A stretch of 64,000 nt of DNA from Anaerocolumna sp047777345 (GCA_047777345.1 JBKEEJ010000008.1:62001-126000); one strand, 5' to 3'; shown: positions 1 to 8,733, numbered from the stretch's first letter. Translations and numbers: made by a program. The notes: generated by a model from the letters alone, not told the origin.

Positions 1-171
1 AATCTTATCAAGTGGCATTCCAGCCGTACTTAATCGACTTGCAGTAGTCCTCCTTATGCAATGAGGACTTTTATATGTAACTCCTGCATCTTGGCAATAT
101 TTACTTAGCCAATAGGTTACTGCTCTTGCGGTTAATCGTTCACCATTCTTTTCAAAGATACCATCGGGATT
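1..171 (-). pseudogene. Tyrosine recombinase (phage integrase) fragment, cut by the window edge
   Basis: Read on the minus strand from 171 down to 1, this open frame contains SPHCIRRTTASRLSTAG followed by MPLDKI. That is the H-x-x-R box of the catalytic domain of tyrosine recombinases, in the usual context. The frame is closed upstream by a TAA at 177..175 and has no start codon, so the N-terminal part is missing here. The C-terminal tyrosine would lie outside the window. It is probably a remnant of an integrated element rather than a working integrase. Confidence 0.75.
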
Positions 172-277
172 TAGTTAACTCACTAGGGCAGTTTGACAAC
201 TGTCCTGTTCCATCTCCAAGGGGTCTGCGACGCTTATGCATCAGCTACATATCAAAAAAGAAGGAGCATGCATTTCA

Positions 278-385
278 TTAGCCTCCTTTTTTTAATGCAT
301 GTGTGCAGAAAAATAACAGAAGCCGCAAAACATTATTTTGAATGAAAATGATATCTTCCAGTTTTTCAACAGCTTGATTTTGCAT
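278..385 (-). pseudogene. Tyrosine recombinase C-terminal remnant (copy A)
   Basis: A 35-codon minus-strand frame starts MQNQAVEKLEDIIF and then diverges. The same 14 residues, with one change, occur in two other remnants at 20357..20443 and 20652..20738. The character fits the tail that follows the catalytic tyrosine in integrases of the Firmicutes, though the tail alone is not diagnostic. It lies upstream of the catalytic fragment at 1..171, so the two pieces cannot come from one intact gene in its present order. Confidence 0.5.
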
Positions 386-390
386 GACTA

Positions 391-421
391 TTGGTAAATT
401 TTGTTCACTTATTTTTACCAA
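391..421. promoter_or_regulatory. Inverted repeat upstream of nitroreductase gene
   Basis: TTGGTAAA at 391..398 is mirrored by TTTACCAA at 414..421, with 15 bases between. A weak promoter-like TTGTTC (401..406) lies inside it and a TATTAT (427..432) just after. The position, 60 bases before the nitroreductase start, suits an operator. The regulator is unknown. Confidence 0.4.
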
Positions 422-479
422 TATGGTATTATGATTTTGTACTTTACATATAAATTTGAAGCTGCATGGAGGGGTAAAA

Positions 480-1106
480 ATGGATTTCTATGAAGTTATA
501 GAAAAAAGAAGAACTATAAGAGATTTTGAAAGTGCTGAAATAAATGATGATATCATCGAAAGAATTATAGGCGCAGGTCTTAAGGCTCCAACAAATGATC
601 ATATGAGAGATTGGCATTTTATAATACTAAAAGATAAACAAGTAGTGTTGCAGCTTCTTGATATTATTCCGAAAGGAATATCTGATGAAGACATGGAGCA
701 ATTAATTAAGGACTGGAATCTAAATGATTCTATACAACAGGCATGCTATAGAAACGCTGTACCAAAACAATATCGAATGCTTGCTGATGCTTCAGCGATT
801 ATTATACCTTTATTAAAGCAAAAAGTTGATATTTTGAAGCCTGCTAATCTTTCTCATTTGAATGGTTTTGCTTCGATTTGGTGCTGCATCGAAAACATAT
901 TTTTAGCAGCAACGGCAGAAGGATATGCATGTAATCTGAGAATACCTTTAGGGGATGAGGATAAACATGCAAGAAAGGTGTTAGGTTTTCCAGAGGATTA
1001 TTTGATGCCATGCTTTATTGGTCTTGGTTTACCAAGCAAAGATGCAAAAATGGTAGAACAAAATAAAATCAATTTAAAGGAAAGAATACATAACAATAAG
1101 TGGTGA
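480..1106 (+). CDS. Nitroreductase family protein
   Basis: This is a 208-residue FMN-dependent nitroreductase-fold protein. Family members reduce nitro groups, quinones or enoates with NAD(P)H in the cytoplasm. The opening MDFYEVIEKRRTIRDF carries the family's phosphate-binding RR-x-(I/S)-R signature, followed by LKAPTNDHMRDWHFIIL, which matches the usual AP(S/T)-x-x-x-x-Q-P-W region. An A-x-A-x-G-Y-A-C-N-L segment and a final GLGLP segment also fit. The start at 480 is chosen because GGAGGGG (468..474) lies six bases upstream; an earlier in-frame ATG at 456 has no ribosome site. The gene stands alone behind an inverted repeat. The substrate cannot be told. Confidence 0.85.
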   Translation: MDFYEVIEKRRTIRDFESAEINDDIIERIIGAGLKAPTNDHMRDWHFIILKDKQVVLQLLDIIPKGISDEDMEQLIKDWNLNDSIQQACYRNAVPKQYRMLADASAIIIPLLKQKVDILKPANLSHLNGFASIWCCIENIFLAATAEGYACNLRIPLGDEDKHARKVLGFPEDYLMPCFIGLGLPSKDAKMVEQNKINLKERIHNNKW

Positions 1107-1899
1107 TACAGGTAAATTCTTAGTTTTTTGCATGGAAAGTATATGTAAAAGGAGATTTACTTTATTTTTCAATGTCTATCGGCAAATAAGATGGGGAAAA
1201 AGGCAGCCAATATAATACTCAGGGACAGGAGCCGTCTAAATAAAAGCAAATTTTTCTTTACTGAGGAAAAATTGTAATGTAACATATAAATGGGAGATAA
1301 TTCTCTGAATTTTTGTTACTTTACCTGAAGCCGAATAGGGGGGAAATGTTTATACCCGGTTTAACCTGTCTAAGGTTAAACCGGGGGTAGGTACTATGAT
1401 TAAAAAAATCTTTTTACCAAATGACACTTATAAGGAAATGATTTTAAATTACTGACGGATTTTTATTTATAAGTTACTTGTTCGTAAATCACGTGTATCC
1501 ATTCTCCCCCGTAAAAGAGATGAAATATCCATAAAATGAGAAAAACATTATCACATAGTCCAACATTTTTTCCTATCTTTTTGGTTAAATTGTCTATCTT
1601 TATTGCTATATTATCCATAAAAATAACCTTCCTAATGTTATTACTATTTTCATTAATCCATCAAGCCAATGATTCTGCGATTTTATCAATTATATTTGAT
1701 TTACAGTATTCGAAAGTACATGAAAATCTATTATCATATTATTATTAATATAAAAGTAATGAAGTCGGTCTGGTTCAGAAGGATTATTATAATTGATTCA
1801 ATAGTCTTATCAAATTCCCATTCTGGAAAAGCTTCAATAGAAGCTATAGTTATAATAAATCAGGTTGCATTAAAATGTAAATATTATCCAATTCTTTCA
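1107..1899. other. Gene-poor interval with one strong hairpin
   Basis: No convincing gene is seen. The short open frames at 1536..1748 and 1669..1905 are rich in Ile and Leu, lack ribosome sites and overlap one another, so I leave them out. The downstream end merges into the cupin remnant. Confidence 0.5.
1355..1385. repeat. Perfect 12-bp hairpin
   Basis: CCCGGTTTAACC (1355..1366) pairs perfectly with GGTTAAACCGGG (1374..1385) around a seven-base loop. No run of T follows on either strand, so it is not a standard intrinsic terminator. It could be a cruciform site, an operator, or the end of a lost element. Confidence 0.6.
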
Positions 1900-1905
1900 A
1901 ATTGA

Positions 1906-2000
1906 TATGAAAGTTTCCGAAGGTGATGTAATTGTAATGCCGCCAAATAAAAATGGCGCACATATGCTGATCAATACTTCAAATACCGGTTTATTACCTT
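1906..2000 (+). pseudogene. Cupin-domain remnant
   Basis: Reading from about 1912, the frame gives KVSEGDVIVMPPNKNGAHML followed by INTSNTG. That is the second conserved motif of small cupins (G-D-x-x-x-x-P-x-x-x-x-H-x-x-x-N). It stops at 2000 and no intact first motif or start codon precedes it. The gene is therefore broken. Its former function cannot be told. Confidence 0.5.
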
Positions 2001-2101
2001 AACAATGGAATCAGAAGTAAGGTATTTCCAACTTATTAATGAAATAAGGAATAACAAAAATGAATTTTTGATAAGCAATATGAAATATTACGGAAAGTTA
2101 T

Positions 2102-2149
2102 TTGACATTTTTAGGGACAATGATATAATGGTAATGTAAAGTAAACTTT
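2102..2149 (+). promoter_or_regulatory. Consensus promoter and operator-like palindrome of the Xre/DUF2178 pair
   Basis: TTGACA (2102..2107) and TATAAT (2124..2129) match the sigma-A consensus exactly, with a 16-base spacer. Just downstream, AAAGTAAACTTT (2138..2149) is a near-perfect palindrome placed where a repressor would block transcription. Self-regulation by the adjacent Xre protein is the likely use. Confidence 0.75.
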
Positions 2150-2169
2150 CCATAGAAAGGAGAGAAATT

Positions 2170-2382
2170 TTGAAAAATCGATTGGAAGAAATAAGGAAAC
2201 AACATGGTATTAAGCAGGAAGAACTGGCATTAGCCTTAGGTGTATCCCGTCAGACGATTGGGTCTCTTGAAAACGGCAGATATAACCCATCCATTATTTT
2301 GGCATTTAAGATTGCCCGTTATTTTAATATGAGCATTGAGGATATATTTTTTTATGAGGAGGATAAATATGAAAAAGAATAA
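2170..2382 (+). CDS. Small Xre-family helix-turn-helix regulator
   Basis: A 70-residue protein made almost wholly of one HTH_3 domain. QEELALALGVSRQTIGSLEN carries the turn and recognition helix, and NPSIILAFKIARYFNMSIED completes the fold. This is the compact YozG-like type that usually represses its own operon. The start is TTG at 2170 behind AGAAAGGAG. The next gene begins inside the last codons, at 2369, so the two are translationally coupled. In this family the regulator is normally paired with a DUF2178-type membrane protein, as here. The signal it responds to is unknown. Confidence 0.9.
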   Translation: MKNRLEEIRKQHGIKQEELALALGVSRQTIGSLENGRYNPSIILAFKIARYFNMSIEDIFFYEEDKYEKE

Positions 2383-2797
2383 AATGGACTATGTTACAAC
2401 GGCAATAGGAATATTAATACTAATATTGGGGTTGGCACTTGTAAAAACAGCTGATCCGCAAGGAATTATGAAGGCACTTCCATATATTTTTATTGGCCTT
2501 GGATGTGGAATTTTTGGTCATGGTATGGGTAATGTCATTAGCAGGAAGGCTTTGAAAAATAGTCCGGAAATTAGAAGGCAGCTTGAAATTGATAAAAACG
2601 ATGAACGAAATATCGCTATTAGAAATGCCGCAAAATCTAAGGCTTATGATATGATGGTTTTTGTATTTGGAGCATTAATGCTTTCCTATGCATTAATGGG
2701 TGTAGATCTGATAACAGTTTTGTTATTAGTTTTTGCATATTTATTTGTTATTTTTTACGGTATATATTATCGATTCAAATATGAAAAAGAAATGTAA
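2369..2797 (+). CDS. DUF2178-like membrane protein
   Basis: A 142-residue integral membrane protein. Two hydrophobic helices near the N-terminus (about residues 9-27 and 32-50) and two near the C-terminus (about 93-112 and 115-135) flank a charged loop containing IDKNDERNIAIRNAAKSKAY. That D-E-R-(N/I) loop is the mark of DUF2178. The start at 2369 follows GAGGAGG at a good distance and overlaps the regulator gene. The biochemical role of these proteins is not known. Linkage to the Xre protein suggests a two-gene, self-regulated module. Confidence 0.75.
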   Translation: MKKNKMDYVTTAIGILILILGLALVKTADPQGIMKALPYIFIGLGCGIFGHGMGNVISRKALKNSPEIRRQLEIDKNDERNIAIRNAAKSKAYDMMVFVFGALMLSYALMGVDLITVLLLVFAYLFVIFYGIYYRFKYEKEM

Positions 2798-3064
2798 AAA
2801 AAGCCAACAGCAAAATTCCATGTTTACAAGGGATTTTGTTGTAAACAAAATGATTCCAATACTGGGGCGAAGATTATCTGATAGGCCCATACCATTAAGA
2901 TTTTATATCATTATTAATACGAAGTGCAGGAAATAAAAAAACGTTAGCCTAAACATCCGTCATTTTAAAGTAATCAAATCATCAAATCGTTAGAATGTCA
3001 AGTATTTTTTGCCTGAAGGAGAAGTTTTTCTTGTGTTTCCAATAAGGAATACGGCAAATCATAT

Positions 3065-3107
3065 AAGCCGGGACTAGACTGTTCCTAATAGTCTGTCCCA
3101 AAGGCTT
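3065..3107. terminator. Terminator-like hairpin
   Basis: AAGCC (3065..3069) pairs with GGCTT (3103..3107), and inside it GGGACTAGACT pairs with AGTCTGTCCC with one bulged T. CCTTTT follows on the plus strand. It may end transcription from the DUF2178 gene. The rest of 2798..3280 shows nothing else. Confidence 0.5.
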
Positions 3108-3282
3108 CCTTTTGCGATATTCTTTCTTTTTATTCTTTTATTCTTTCTATAATAATCTCAGATTTATCCATTTTTGGTAATTATAGCATAATTAATCTAA
3201 TAAAAATATACAAATTGTCTATAATATTACAATTTACCCAATAAAATGATAGTGAATATATATAAAATAAATCGAGCAAACA

Positions 3283-3310
3283 TTGACAAAGTATACAAAT
3301 TACCTATAAT
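3283..3310 (+). promoter_or_regulatory. Consensus promoter of the KDPG aldolase operon
   Basis: TTGACA (3283..3288) and TATAAT (3305..3310) are both perfect, with a 16-base spacer. The spacer begins with TATACAAATT, and the same decamer followed by nnCTATAAT also occurs about 85 bases upstream near 3208. This direct repeat could be an operator. The transcript would carry a leader of roughly 310 bases before the aldolase start. Confidence 0.7.
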
Positions 3311-3402
3311 CAAATTATACGCTAATTCTTCTTGGAGTAAAATCAAATAAATATCCAGGTCTAAAATGCCGGAGAATTCAGATTATTAGTAAGGAGGCGG
3401 TT

Positions 3403-3468
3403 ATGGGTGGACGTTGCTTGAATTCAAAGGCGGTCTTTGTAATATTTCTATATTTAATTAAATTTTGA
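3403..3468 (+). CDS. Possible 21-residue leader peptide
   Basis: A short frame, MGGRCLNSKAVFVIFLYLIK plus F, starts at 3403 five bases after a very strong AAGGAGG (3391..3397). It sits in the leader between the promoter and the aldolase gene. It may be a leader peptide or chance. No homologue is known to me. Confidence 0.3.
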   Translation: MGGRCLNSKAVFVIFLYLIKF

Positions 3469-3630
3469 AAATTCAGGTCTGATAAAGAGTAATAATTTTC
3501 AAATGGGGAACAATAGTAGTCGTTATAATAGAGATTTTGCATATTGGATTTGATGATAAAATACACTTTTAACACTGTAAGGAAAAGGAGAAGAAATTTT
3601 TGAAAAAATTAATCGATTTGGAGGATGCAG

Positions 3631-4251
3631 ATGAATAAAAATCAAATGAAAGAGGCAATGAAGGGCAAACTTATTGCTGTTATCCGGCAGGAAAATCCGT
3701 CTGTTGCCAAGAGTATTTGCCAAACAATTGTAGAATCGGGAATTGATACTTTAGAAATTACTTTTTCCGTTAATCAGGCAGAGACATTAATATCTGATTT
3801 AAAAAAAGAGTTACCAGGTGCCTTCATAGGGGCAGGAACCGTTCTTAGCAGAGAGCAGGCTAAGTCAGCCTTTGAAAACGGAGCGGATTTTATTGTTGCA
3901 CCCTGCATTGTAGAAGAAGTTGCAAGATTTTGCAGGGAAAATGATATTTTTTGTTCCTTAGGTGCCGCCACGCCAACGGAAGTATTTCAAGCATATAGAC
4001 TTGGATGTGATGTGGTTAAATTGTTTCCGGGAGATTGCCTGTCACCTAAAATGATTAAGGCAATTAAAGCACCGATGCCTTTTGTGGAGTTAATGCCCAC
4101 AGGAGGAGTGGATGATACCAATATAAAGGAATGGTTTAGAAATGGTGCCTATTCGGTAGGAATAGGCGGGTATCTTACAAGGGAAATTGATGAACGCAAT
4201 CTGAATATCTTAAGGGAACGCTGCAAAAAACTAATTTTGGCAAACAGCTAG
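3631..4251 (+). CDS. kdgA: KDPG / 4-hydroxy-2-oxoglutarate aldolase
   Basis: A class I aldolase of the Eda/KdgA family, 206 residues, close to the normal length. It splits 2-keto-3-deoxy-6-phosphogluconate (or the galacto form) into pyruvate and glyceraldehyde 3-phosphate in the cytoplasm. Seen in the sequence: the LIAVIR strand near residue 15, E42 in DTLEITF, GAGTVLS, the Schiff-base lysine K130 in DVVKLFPGD, and LMPTGGV with the phosphate-binding GIGGYL loop. ATG at 3631 is preferred over ATG at 3625, because the GGAGG at 3620..3624 touches the earlier one. It opens the catabolic operon and, with the PfkB kinase at 9396, would complete the last two steps of a KDG pathway. Confidence 0.9.
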   Translation: MNKNQMKEAMKGKLIAVIRQENPSVAKSICQTIVESGIDTLEITFSVNQAETLISDLKKELPGAFIGAGTVLSREQAKSAFENGADFIVAPCIVEEVARFCRENDIFCSLGAATPTEVFQAYRLGCDVVKLFPGDCLSPKMIKAIKAPMPFVELMPTGGVDDTNIKEWFRNGAYSVGIGGYLTREIDERNLNILRERCKKLILANS

Positions 4252-4265
4252 AGGAGAATTACTGA

Positions 4266-5024
4266 ATGGATAAAAGTTTATTAGTAATAAATACTTTAGT
4301 GTTTTTCGATCAGCTAAAAAAAGGAATATCTCAGAGTGAAATGATAGATACTATTTATCAGCTTGGAGTAACAAAAGCGGAAGTCAGAAGAGAATTTATT
4401 AAAGATTTTGAACTGGAACTGGAAGATTTAAAGAAAAAGGCTTCTGATCTTAATATGGAACTATTTTATTCTGTTCCGGAATTGCTTTATATAGAAGGTA
4501 AACTTCAAACTGAAAGCATTGAAAATTATTTCAAAGAAGCCTTTGCTATGGGGTGTTGCCATGTAAAAATGAATATTGGGGATTATCATGTTATAACTTT
4601 TGATGATATTAACAAATTAAATCAACTGACGGATCAGTACCGGATTCAGCTGACGGTAGAAAATGATCAGACAAAAGAGAACGGGAAGGCTTTCAAAATA
4701 AAAGAATTTATGGAAACAAATCATCAATTGGGCGGAAAGGTATCGGTAACTTTTGATATTGGAAACTGGATATGGCAAAGGGAAGATCCTGCGGAAAATG
4801 CGAGACAGCTTAAAAGATACGTTACTTACATTCATCTGAAAGATGTATCAGGAAAAGAAAATCCGAAAGTGGTTTTACTAAATGAAGGTGATATTGACTG
4901 GAAGAGTATACTTGATATTTTACCCCAAAATGTTCCGATTGCTCTTGAATATCCCTGTGGGGAGGATGTTTTAAACGTACTTGCCGGGGAACTGGATAAA
5001 TTATTCGAGTATTCGAATTATTGA
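4266..5024 (+). CDS. Sugar-phosphate isomerase/epimerase-like TIM barrel protein
   Basis: A 252-residue protein of the AP-endonuclease-2 superfamily, whose members isomerise or epimerise sugars with a bound metal. Likely metal ligands are the acids in LTVENDQT, VTFDIGNW, YIHLKDV and IALEYPCG, one at the end of each of four barrel strands, as expected. The gene lies 14 bases after the aldolase with a GAGGAG site, so it belongs to the same operon. It probably converts the imported sugar acid into a form the kinase and aldolase can use. The exact substrate is not deducible. Confidence 0.75.
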   Translation: MDKSLLVINTLVFFDQLKKGISQSEMIDTIYQLGVTKAEVRREFIKDFELELEDLKKKASDLNMELFYSVPELLYIEGKLQTESIENYFKEAFAMGCCHVKMNIGDYHVITFDDINKLNQLTDQYRIQLTVENDQTKENGKAFKIKEFMETNHQLGGKVSVTFDIGNWIWQREDPAENARQLKRYVTYIHLKDVSGKENPKVVLLNEGDIDWKSILDILPQNVPIALEYPCGEDVLNVLAGELDKLFEYSNY

Positions 5025-5123
5025 GTATTTAATGTGTACAGGAAGTTTAGTACCCTATTTTTTTAATAATTACGCACCCTATATGTATTAGAAAAGCATA
5101 TATTTATGAAGGAGGAAGGGTAG

Positions 5124-6419
5124 ATGAACCTTGATTTTATAATCGGTATTATCTTATTACTTACATTTATTGGGTTTACAATCTTTGCAATAAAAGGCGG
5201 AAACTTAATGATTGGTTTTCTGGTAATGGCAATAATCTGGGTAGCGCTTGGTATGGTTGGCGGTGTCATTACCTGGGAAGATGCGCAGACAGCAGTATTC
5301 CAGGGAGGACCTGAAAGCTGGGGCGCAACGGCAGTAGTCGTTATTTTTGGTAGCTGGTTTGGACAGGTTTTAATTAAAACAGGAGTTGCTTCCACACTGA
5401 TACGAAAGGTAGTGGAACTTGGTGGTGATAAACCATTGGTTACAACCATATTACTTTCACTTGTAACTGGCTTAATTTTTACCAGTACTTTTGGCGCCGG
5501 TGCAGTTGTGGCAATCGGCGTTATTATACTTCCGATTCTTTTATCTTTAGGTGTGCCAAAGTCATTGGCAGTATCCTCTTATTTAATGTCTGTTGGTTCA
5601 GGCATGTATGTTAATATCGTATTATTTAAACAGATGCAGGGACTTTTTGAAGGATTCCCATATGACAGTAATTACTTAAAATTTGGCTTTGCAGCTATGG
5701 CTGTTCAATTAATTGTAGTATTTATTATGATTGGCGTAAGGCTGAAAAAATCCAGTGTGAATCACGCCTGGGCAGCAACGGCAGGAAAAGCAGGAATAGA
5801 AGGACAGGCACCTTGGTATGCCTTAATTACTCCAATTATTCCGGTGGTTTTGGCAATTGCTTTTAAATGGCAGCCAATTCCAGCATTTATTGTAGCTTCT
5901 TTTTATGCCCTGTTTGTTACCGGAACAATAAAAAGTTATAAAGACTGTGAAAAGATTGTTACGAAGACATTTTATGACGGCGTAGTTGACGTTGCATCAT
6001 TACTTGGTTTCTTATTTATCCTTCCTATGTTTAATAAAGTGTCCGGTTTGGATGCTGTATTCTTCCAGTCAGTCTTAGGTGGCATATTACCTACAAGCAC
6101 CTTATTAATTTGTATCGTATTTGCGATTATAGCGCCATTTGGGCTTTTTAGAGGACCTTTAACCGTATTTGGGGCTGGTTCTGCAACCCTTAGTATTTTA
6201 CGAACAGTTCCGACGTTTGGAGCAGCATTTCTGTTTCCGTTACTTTACATTCCTACAATTACGATTAACATTTCCTGCTGCCCGACCCAATCCTGGAACT
6301 TATGGGCAATTAATTATTCAAAATCCACACCAAAAGATTTCTTAAAGTCAGGTGTTATATGGGGCTGGATTATCTGTGCAATTAACTTCGGATTAGTATA
6401 CTTCTTCTATGGAAGGTGA
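5124..6419 (+). CDS. Organic-acid permease of the ion-transporter superfamily (GntP/CitM-like)
   Basis: A 431-residue membrane protein with about eleven or twelve hydrophobic spans, consistent with a proton- or sodium-coupled carboxylate carrier. The stretch TSTFGAGAVVAIGVIILPIL and the second-half SCCPTQSWNLWAI look like the two re-entrant substrate loops of this superfamily. The start at 5124 follows GAAGGAGG. It is flanked by enzymes of a 2-keto-3-deoxy sugar-acid route, so gluconate-like, uronate-like or hydantoin-like acids are candidate substrates. Assignment to a precise family (GntP against citrate/CitMHS) is uncertain. Confidence 0.65.
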   Translation: MNLDFIIGIILLLTFIGFTIFAIKGGNLMIGFLVMAIIWVALGMVGGVITWEDAQTAVFQGGPESWGATAVVVIFGSWFGQVLIKTGVASTLIRKVVELGGDKPLVTTILLSLVTGLIFTSTFGAGAVVAIGVIILPILLSLGVPKSLAVSSYLMSVGSGMYVNIVLFKQMQGLFEGFPYDSNYLKFGFAAMAVQLIVVFIMIGVRLKKSSVNHAWAATAGKAGIEGQAPWYALITPIIPVVLAIAFKWQPIPAFIVASFYALFVTGTIKSYKDCEKIVTKTFYDGVVDVASLLGFLFILPMFNKVSGLDAVFFQSVLGGILPTSTLLICIVFAIIAPFGLFRGPLTVFGAGSATLSILRTVPTFGAAFLFPLLYIPTITINISCCPTQSWNLWAINYSKSTPKDFLKSGVIWGWIICAINFGLVYFFYGR

Positions 6420-6512
6420 TAGGATAAATCTTTGGTTATTTAACATTATTCAGGATGTAATAAGTATAAATTTTAAAATGATATAACATTTATAAAAAGC
6501 TTAATGAAATGA

Positions 6513-6557
6513 ATGGGGCTACTGCAAAATGAACTGAAATCTTTTGCTAAGCCCCAT
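6513..6557 (+). repeat. Intercistronic hairpin before the hydantoinase-A-like gene
   Basis: ATGGGGCT (6513..6520) pairs with AGCCCCAT (6550..6557), and inside it GCAAAA pairs with TTTTGC. There is no T run after it, and the next ribosome site (AAAGGAG) lies 30 bases downstream. It is better explained as an RNA-stability or processing element within the operon than as a full terminator. Confidence 0.55.
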
Positions 6558-6600
6558 CTGTGAAATTGGAAGATTCAATTACGATAAAGGAGAAACGATA

Positions 6601-8733
6601 ATGAGCAGGAGAGCAATTCGTGTTGGTATTGATGTTGGCGGGACACATACGAAAGCCGTGGCTATCGATAATGCAACCCATGAAATTATAGGTAAAGGAT
6701 CCGTTATGACAACCCATGATCACAAGATGGGTGTTGCGGCAGGGGTAATCGAGGCCTTTCAATTATGCTTAACGGCCAATAATATTGATCCCGAAGACGT
6801 TATATTCATCGCACATAGTACCACACAGGCAACCAATGCCTTGCTGGAAGGTGACGTGGCTGAGGTTGGTATCATAGGTACGGGAAAAGGCGGACTGGAA
6901 GGTTGGCTTGCAAAAAGGCAAAGTAAAATTGATGACATTGACTTGGGAACTGGAAGAATCATTAAGATTCATCATACTTATATTCCCAATAAAAAGTTTA
7001 ACAAAAGTACGGTAGAAGAAGAAATCAGCAAGTTACAGTCCCAGGGAGCCAGTGTTATTGTTGCATCCAAGGCTTTTGGCGTAGATGATTTAACGGAAGA
7101 AAATCAGATTAAAGAAGTGGCAGAAAAACACAATATGCCCGTATCGGTAGCATCGGAAATCAGCAAACTGTATGGATTGACCAGAAGAACCAGGACTGCC
7201 GCAATCAATGCCAGTATCTTACCAAAAATGTTAGATACGGCTTCCAGTACGGAGCAAAGTGTCCGTCAGGCAGGAATTAAGGTTCCCCTTATGATTATGC
7301 GCGGTGACGGTGGTGTTATGGATATTTCGGAAATGAAGAAACGTCCCGTTTTAACCATGCTTTCCGGACCGGCAGCCAGTGTGGTTGGTGCCCTTATGTA
7401 TCTTAGAGCATCCAACGGAGTATACTTTGAAGTTGGCGGAACCAGTACCAATATTGGGGTTATCAAAAACGGACGTCCTGCTGTTGACTACTCCATCGTA
7501 GGCGGACATCCCACTTATATTAATTCCCTGGATGTCCGGGTACTTGGTATTGCAGGGGGAAGTATGATCCGTGCATCCAAAGAGGGTATTATTGATGTAG
7601 GGCCAAGAAGTGCCCATATCGCAGGTATGCCATATTCGGTTTACACAGACATTAACGAAATTGAAGATCCCCAGGTAGAATTTTTCTCACCTAAAGAAGG
7701 GGATCCGGAAGATTACGTGGCAATCAGGCTTAAAAACGGTAAAAGAATAACCATAACAAACAGCTGTGCGGCCAATGTTTTGGGTATTGTTACCCCTGAG
7801 CATTATTCCTATGGTAATCCCGAAGCGGCAAGAAAAGCTATGGAACCTCTTGCAGAATATATGAACATGACGGTAGAAGAAGTGGCAGAGGCCATTCTGG
7901 CAAAATCCTTTGAAAAGATAAAGCCGGTAATTGAAGAACTGGCAGAAAAATATAAACTGGAAAAAGATCAGATTTCCCTGGTTGGTGTTGGCGGCGGGGC
8001 AGCCGCCCTTTTGCCTTACACCGCGGATCATATGAATTTGGAATACAGCATTCCGGAAAATGCAGAAGTCATTTCATCCATCGGTGTTGCCCTTGCCATG
8101 GTTCGGGACGTTGTTGAGCGTACCATTCCGTCTCCTACGAAAAAAGATATTGCGGATATAAAAAAGGAAGCAGCAGCCCTTGCAATTGCCAATGGCGCGG
8201 TGCCTGATTCCGTGGAAGTACAGATTGAGATTGATTCACAAACTTCCAGAGTAACGGCAATTGCCTTAGGGTCAACGGAAGTGCAGACTACGGATTTACT
8301 AAAGGCTTGTACCGAAGAAGAAGCAAAGCAACTTGCCGCCAAATCGATGGGAGTTGATGTAAATGAGGCCAGATTAATTACGAAAAACAATGTATTTTAT
8401 GTGTTTGGGGCAGGCAGCAAAAAAGGTACGGGACAGCAAATCCGAATCGTTGATAAAAAAGGTTTTATTAAAGTACAAAGAGGCGACGGTGAGGCTAAGC
8501 TTTGTACCGTTGCGGAAGCAGAAAAGGTGATTGAGGATATGTGGGAAAACCTGGCGGTATTTAAAAGCGATATTAAGCTGACGCCGGACCTTTATATCTG
8601 TATTGGCGGCAAGGTACTTGATTATGCCGGCATGAGAGATTTGGAACAGTTACAGATGGTAGTGGATACGGAATTGGGTCTTATGGAGCCTCAGGAAGAA
8701 GTCATTATTGTCGGAGCAAGAAATGACCTATGA
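6601..8733 (+). CDS. Hydantoinase/oxoprolinase family ATPase (HydA-like)
   Basis: A 710-residue protein of the hydantoinase A / 5-oxoprolinase family, an actin-like ATPase fold that hydrolyses cyclic amides or carboxylates substrates with ATP. Seen: RVGIDVGGTHTKAVAID (first phosphate loop), HSTTQATNALLEGDVAEVG, TMLSGPAASVVGALMY, YFEVGGTSTNIGVI (second phosphate loop) and NSLDVRVLGIAGGSMIRA. The start at 6601 lies after AAAGGAG. No HydB-type partner subunit is present; the gene is joined by a four-base ATGA overlap to a HExxH protein at 8730. That suggests a one-subunit or unusual two-subunit enzyme. The neighbouring permease, aldolase and kinase suggest a role in opening or activating an imported substrate. 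Confidence 0.8.
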   Translation: MSRRAIRVGIDVGGTHTKAVAIDNATHEIIGKGSVMTTHDHKMGVAAGVIEAFQLCLTANNIDPEDVIFIAHSTTQATNALLEGDVAEVGIIGTGKGGLEGWLAKRQSKIDDIDLGTGRIIKIHHTYIPNKKFNKSTVEEEISKLQSQGASVIVASKAFGVDDLTEENQIKEVAEKHNMPVSVASEISKLYGLTRRTRTAAINASILPKMLDTASSTEQSVRQAGIKVPLMIMRGDGGVMDISEMKKRPVLTMLSGPAASVVGALMYLRASNGVYFEVGGTSTNIGVIKNGRPAVDYSIVGGHPTYINSLDVRVLGIAGGSMIRASKEGIIDVGPRSAHIAGMPYSVYTDINEIEDPQVEFFSPKEGDPEDYVAIRLKNGKRITITNSCAANVLGIVTPEHYSYGNPEAARKAMEPLAEYMNMTVEEVAEAILAKSFEKIKPVIEELAEKYKLEKDQISLVGVGGGAAALLPYTADHMNLEYSIPENAEVISSIGVALAMVRDVVERTIPSPTKKDIADIKKEAAALAIANGAVPDSVEVQIEIDSQTSRVTAIALGSTEVQTTDLLKACTEEEAKQLAAKSMGVDVNEARLITKNNVFYVFGAGSKKGTGQQIRIVDKKGFIKVQRGDGEAKLCTVAEAEKVIEDMWENLAVFKSDIKLTPDLYICIGGKVLDYAGMRDLEQLQMVVDTELGLMEPQEEVIIVGARNDL

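Noticed and set aside
254..292. AAGGAG...CTCCTT hairpin as terminator
   Set aside because: The stem is only six pairs with a 15-base loop and overlaps a recombinase relic; too weak to list.
1536..1905. Two overlapping open frames of 70 and 78 codons
   Set aside because: No ribosome sites, skewed Ile/Leu/Tyr composition, and mutual overlap; not credible genes.
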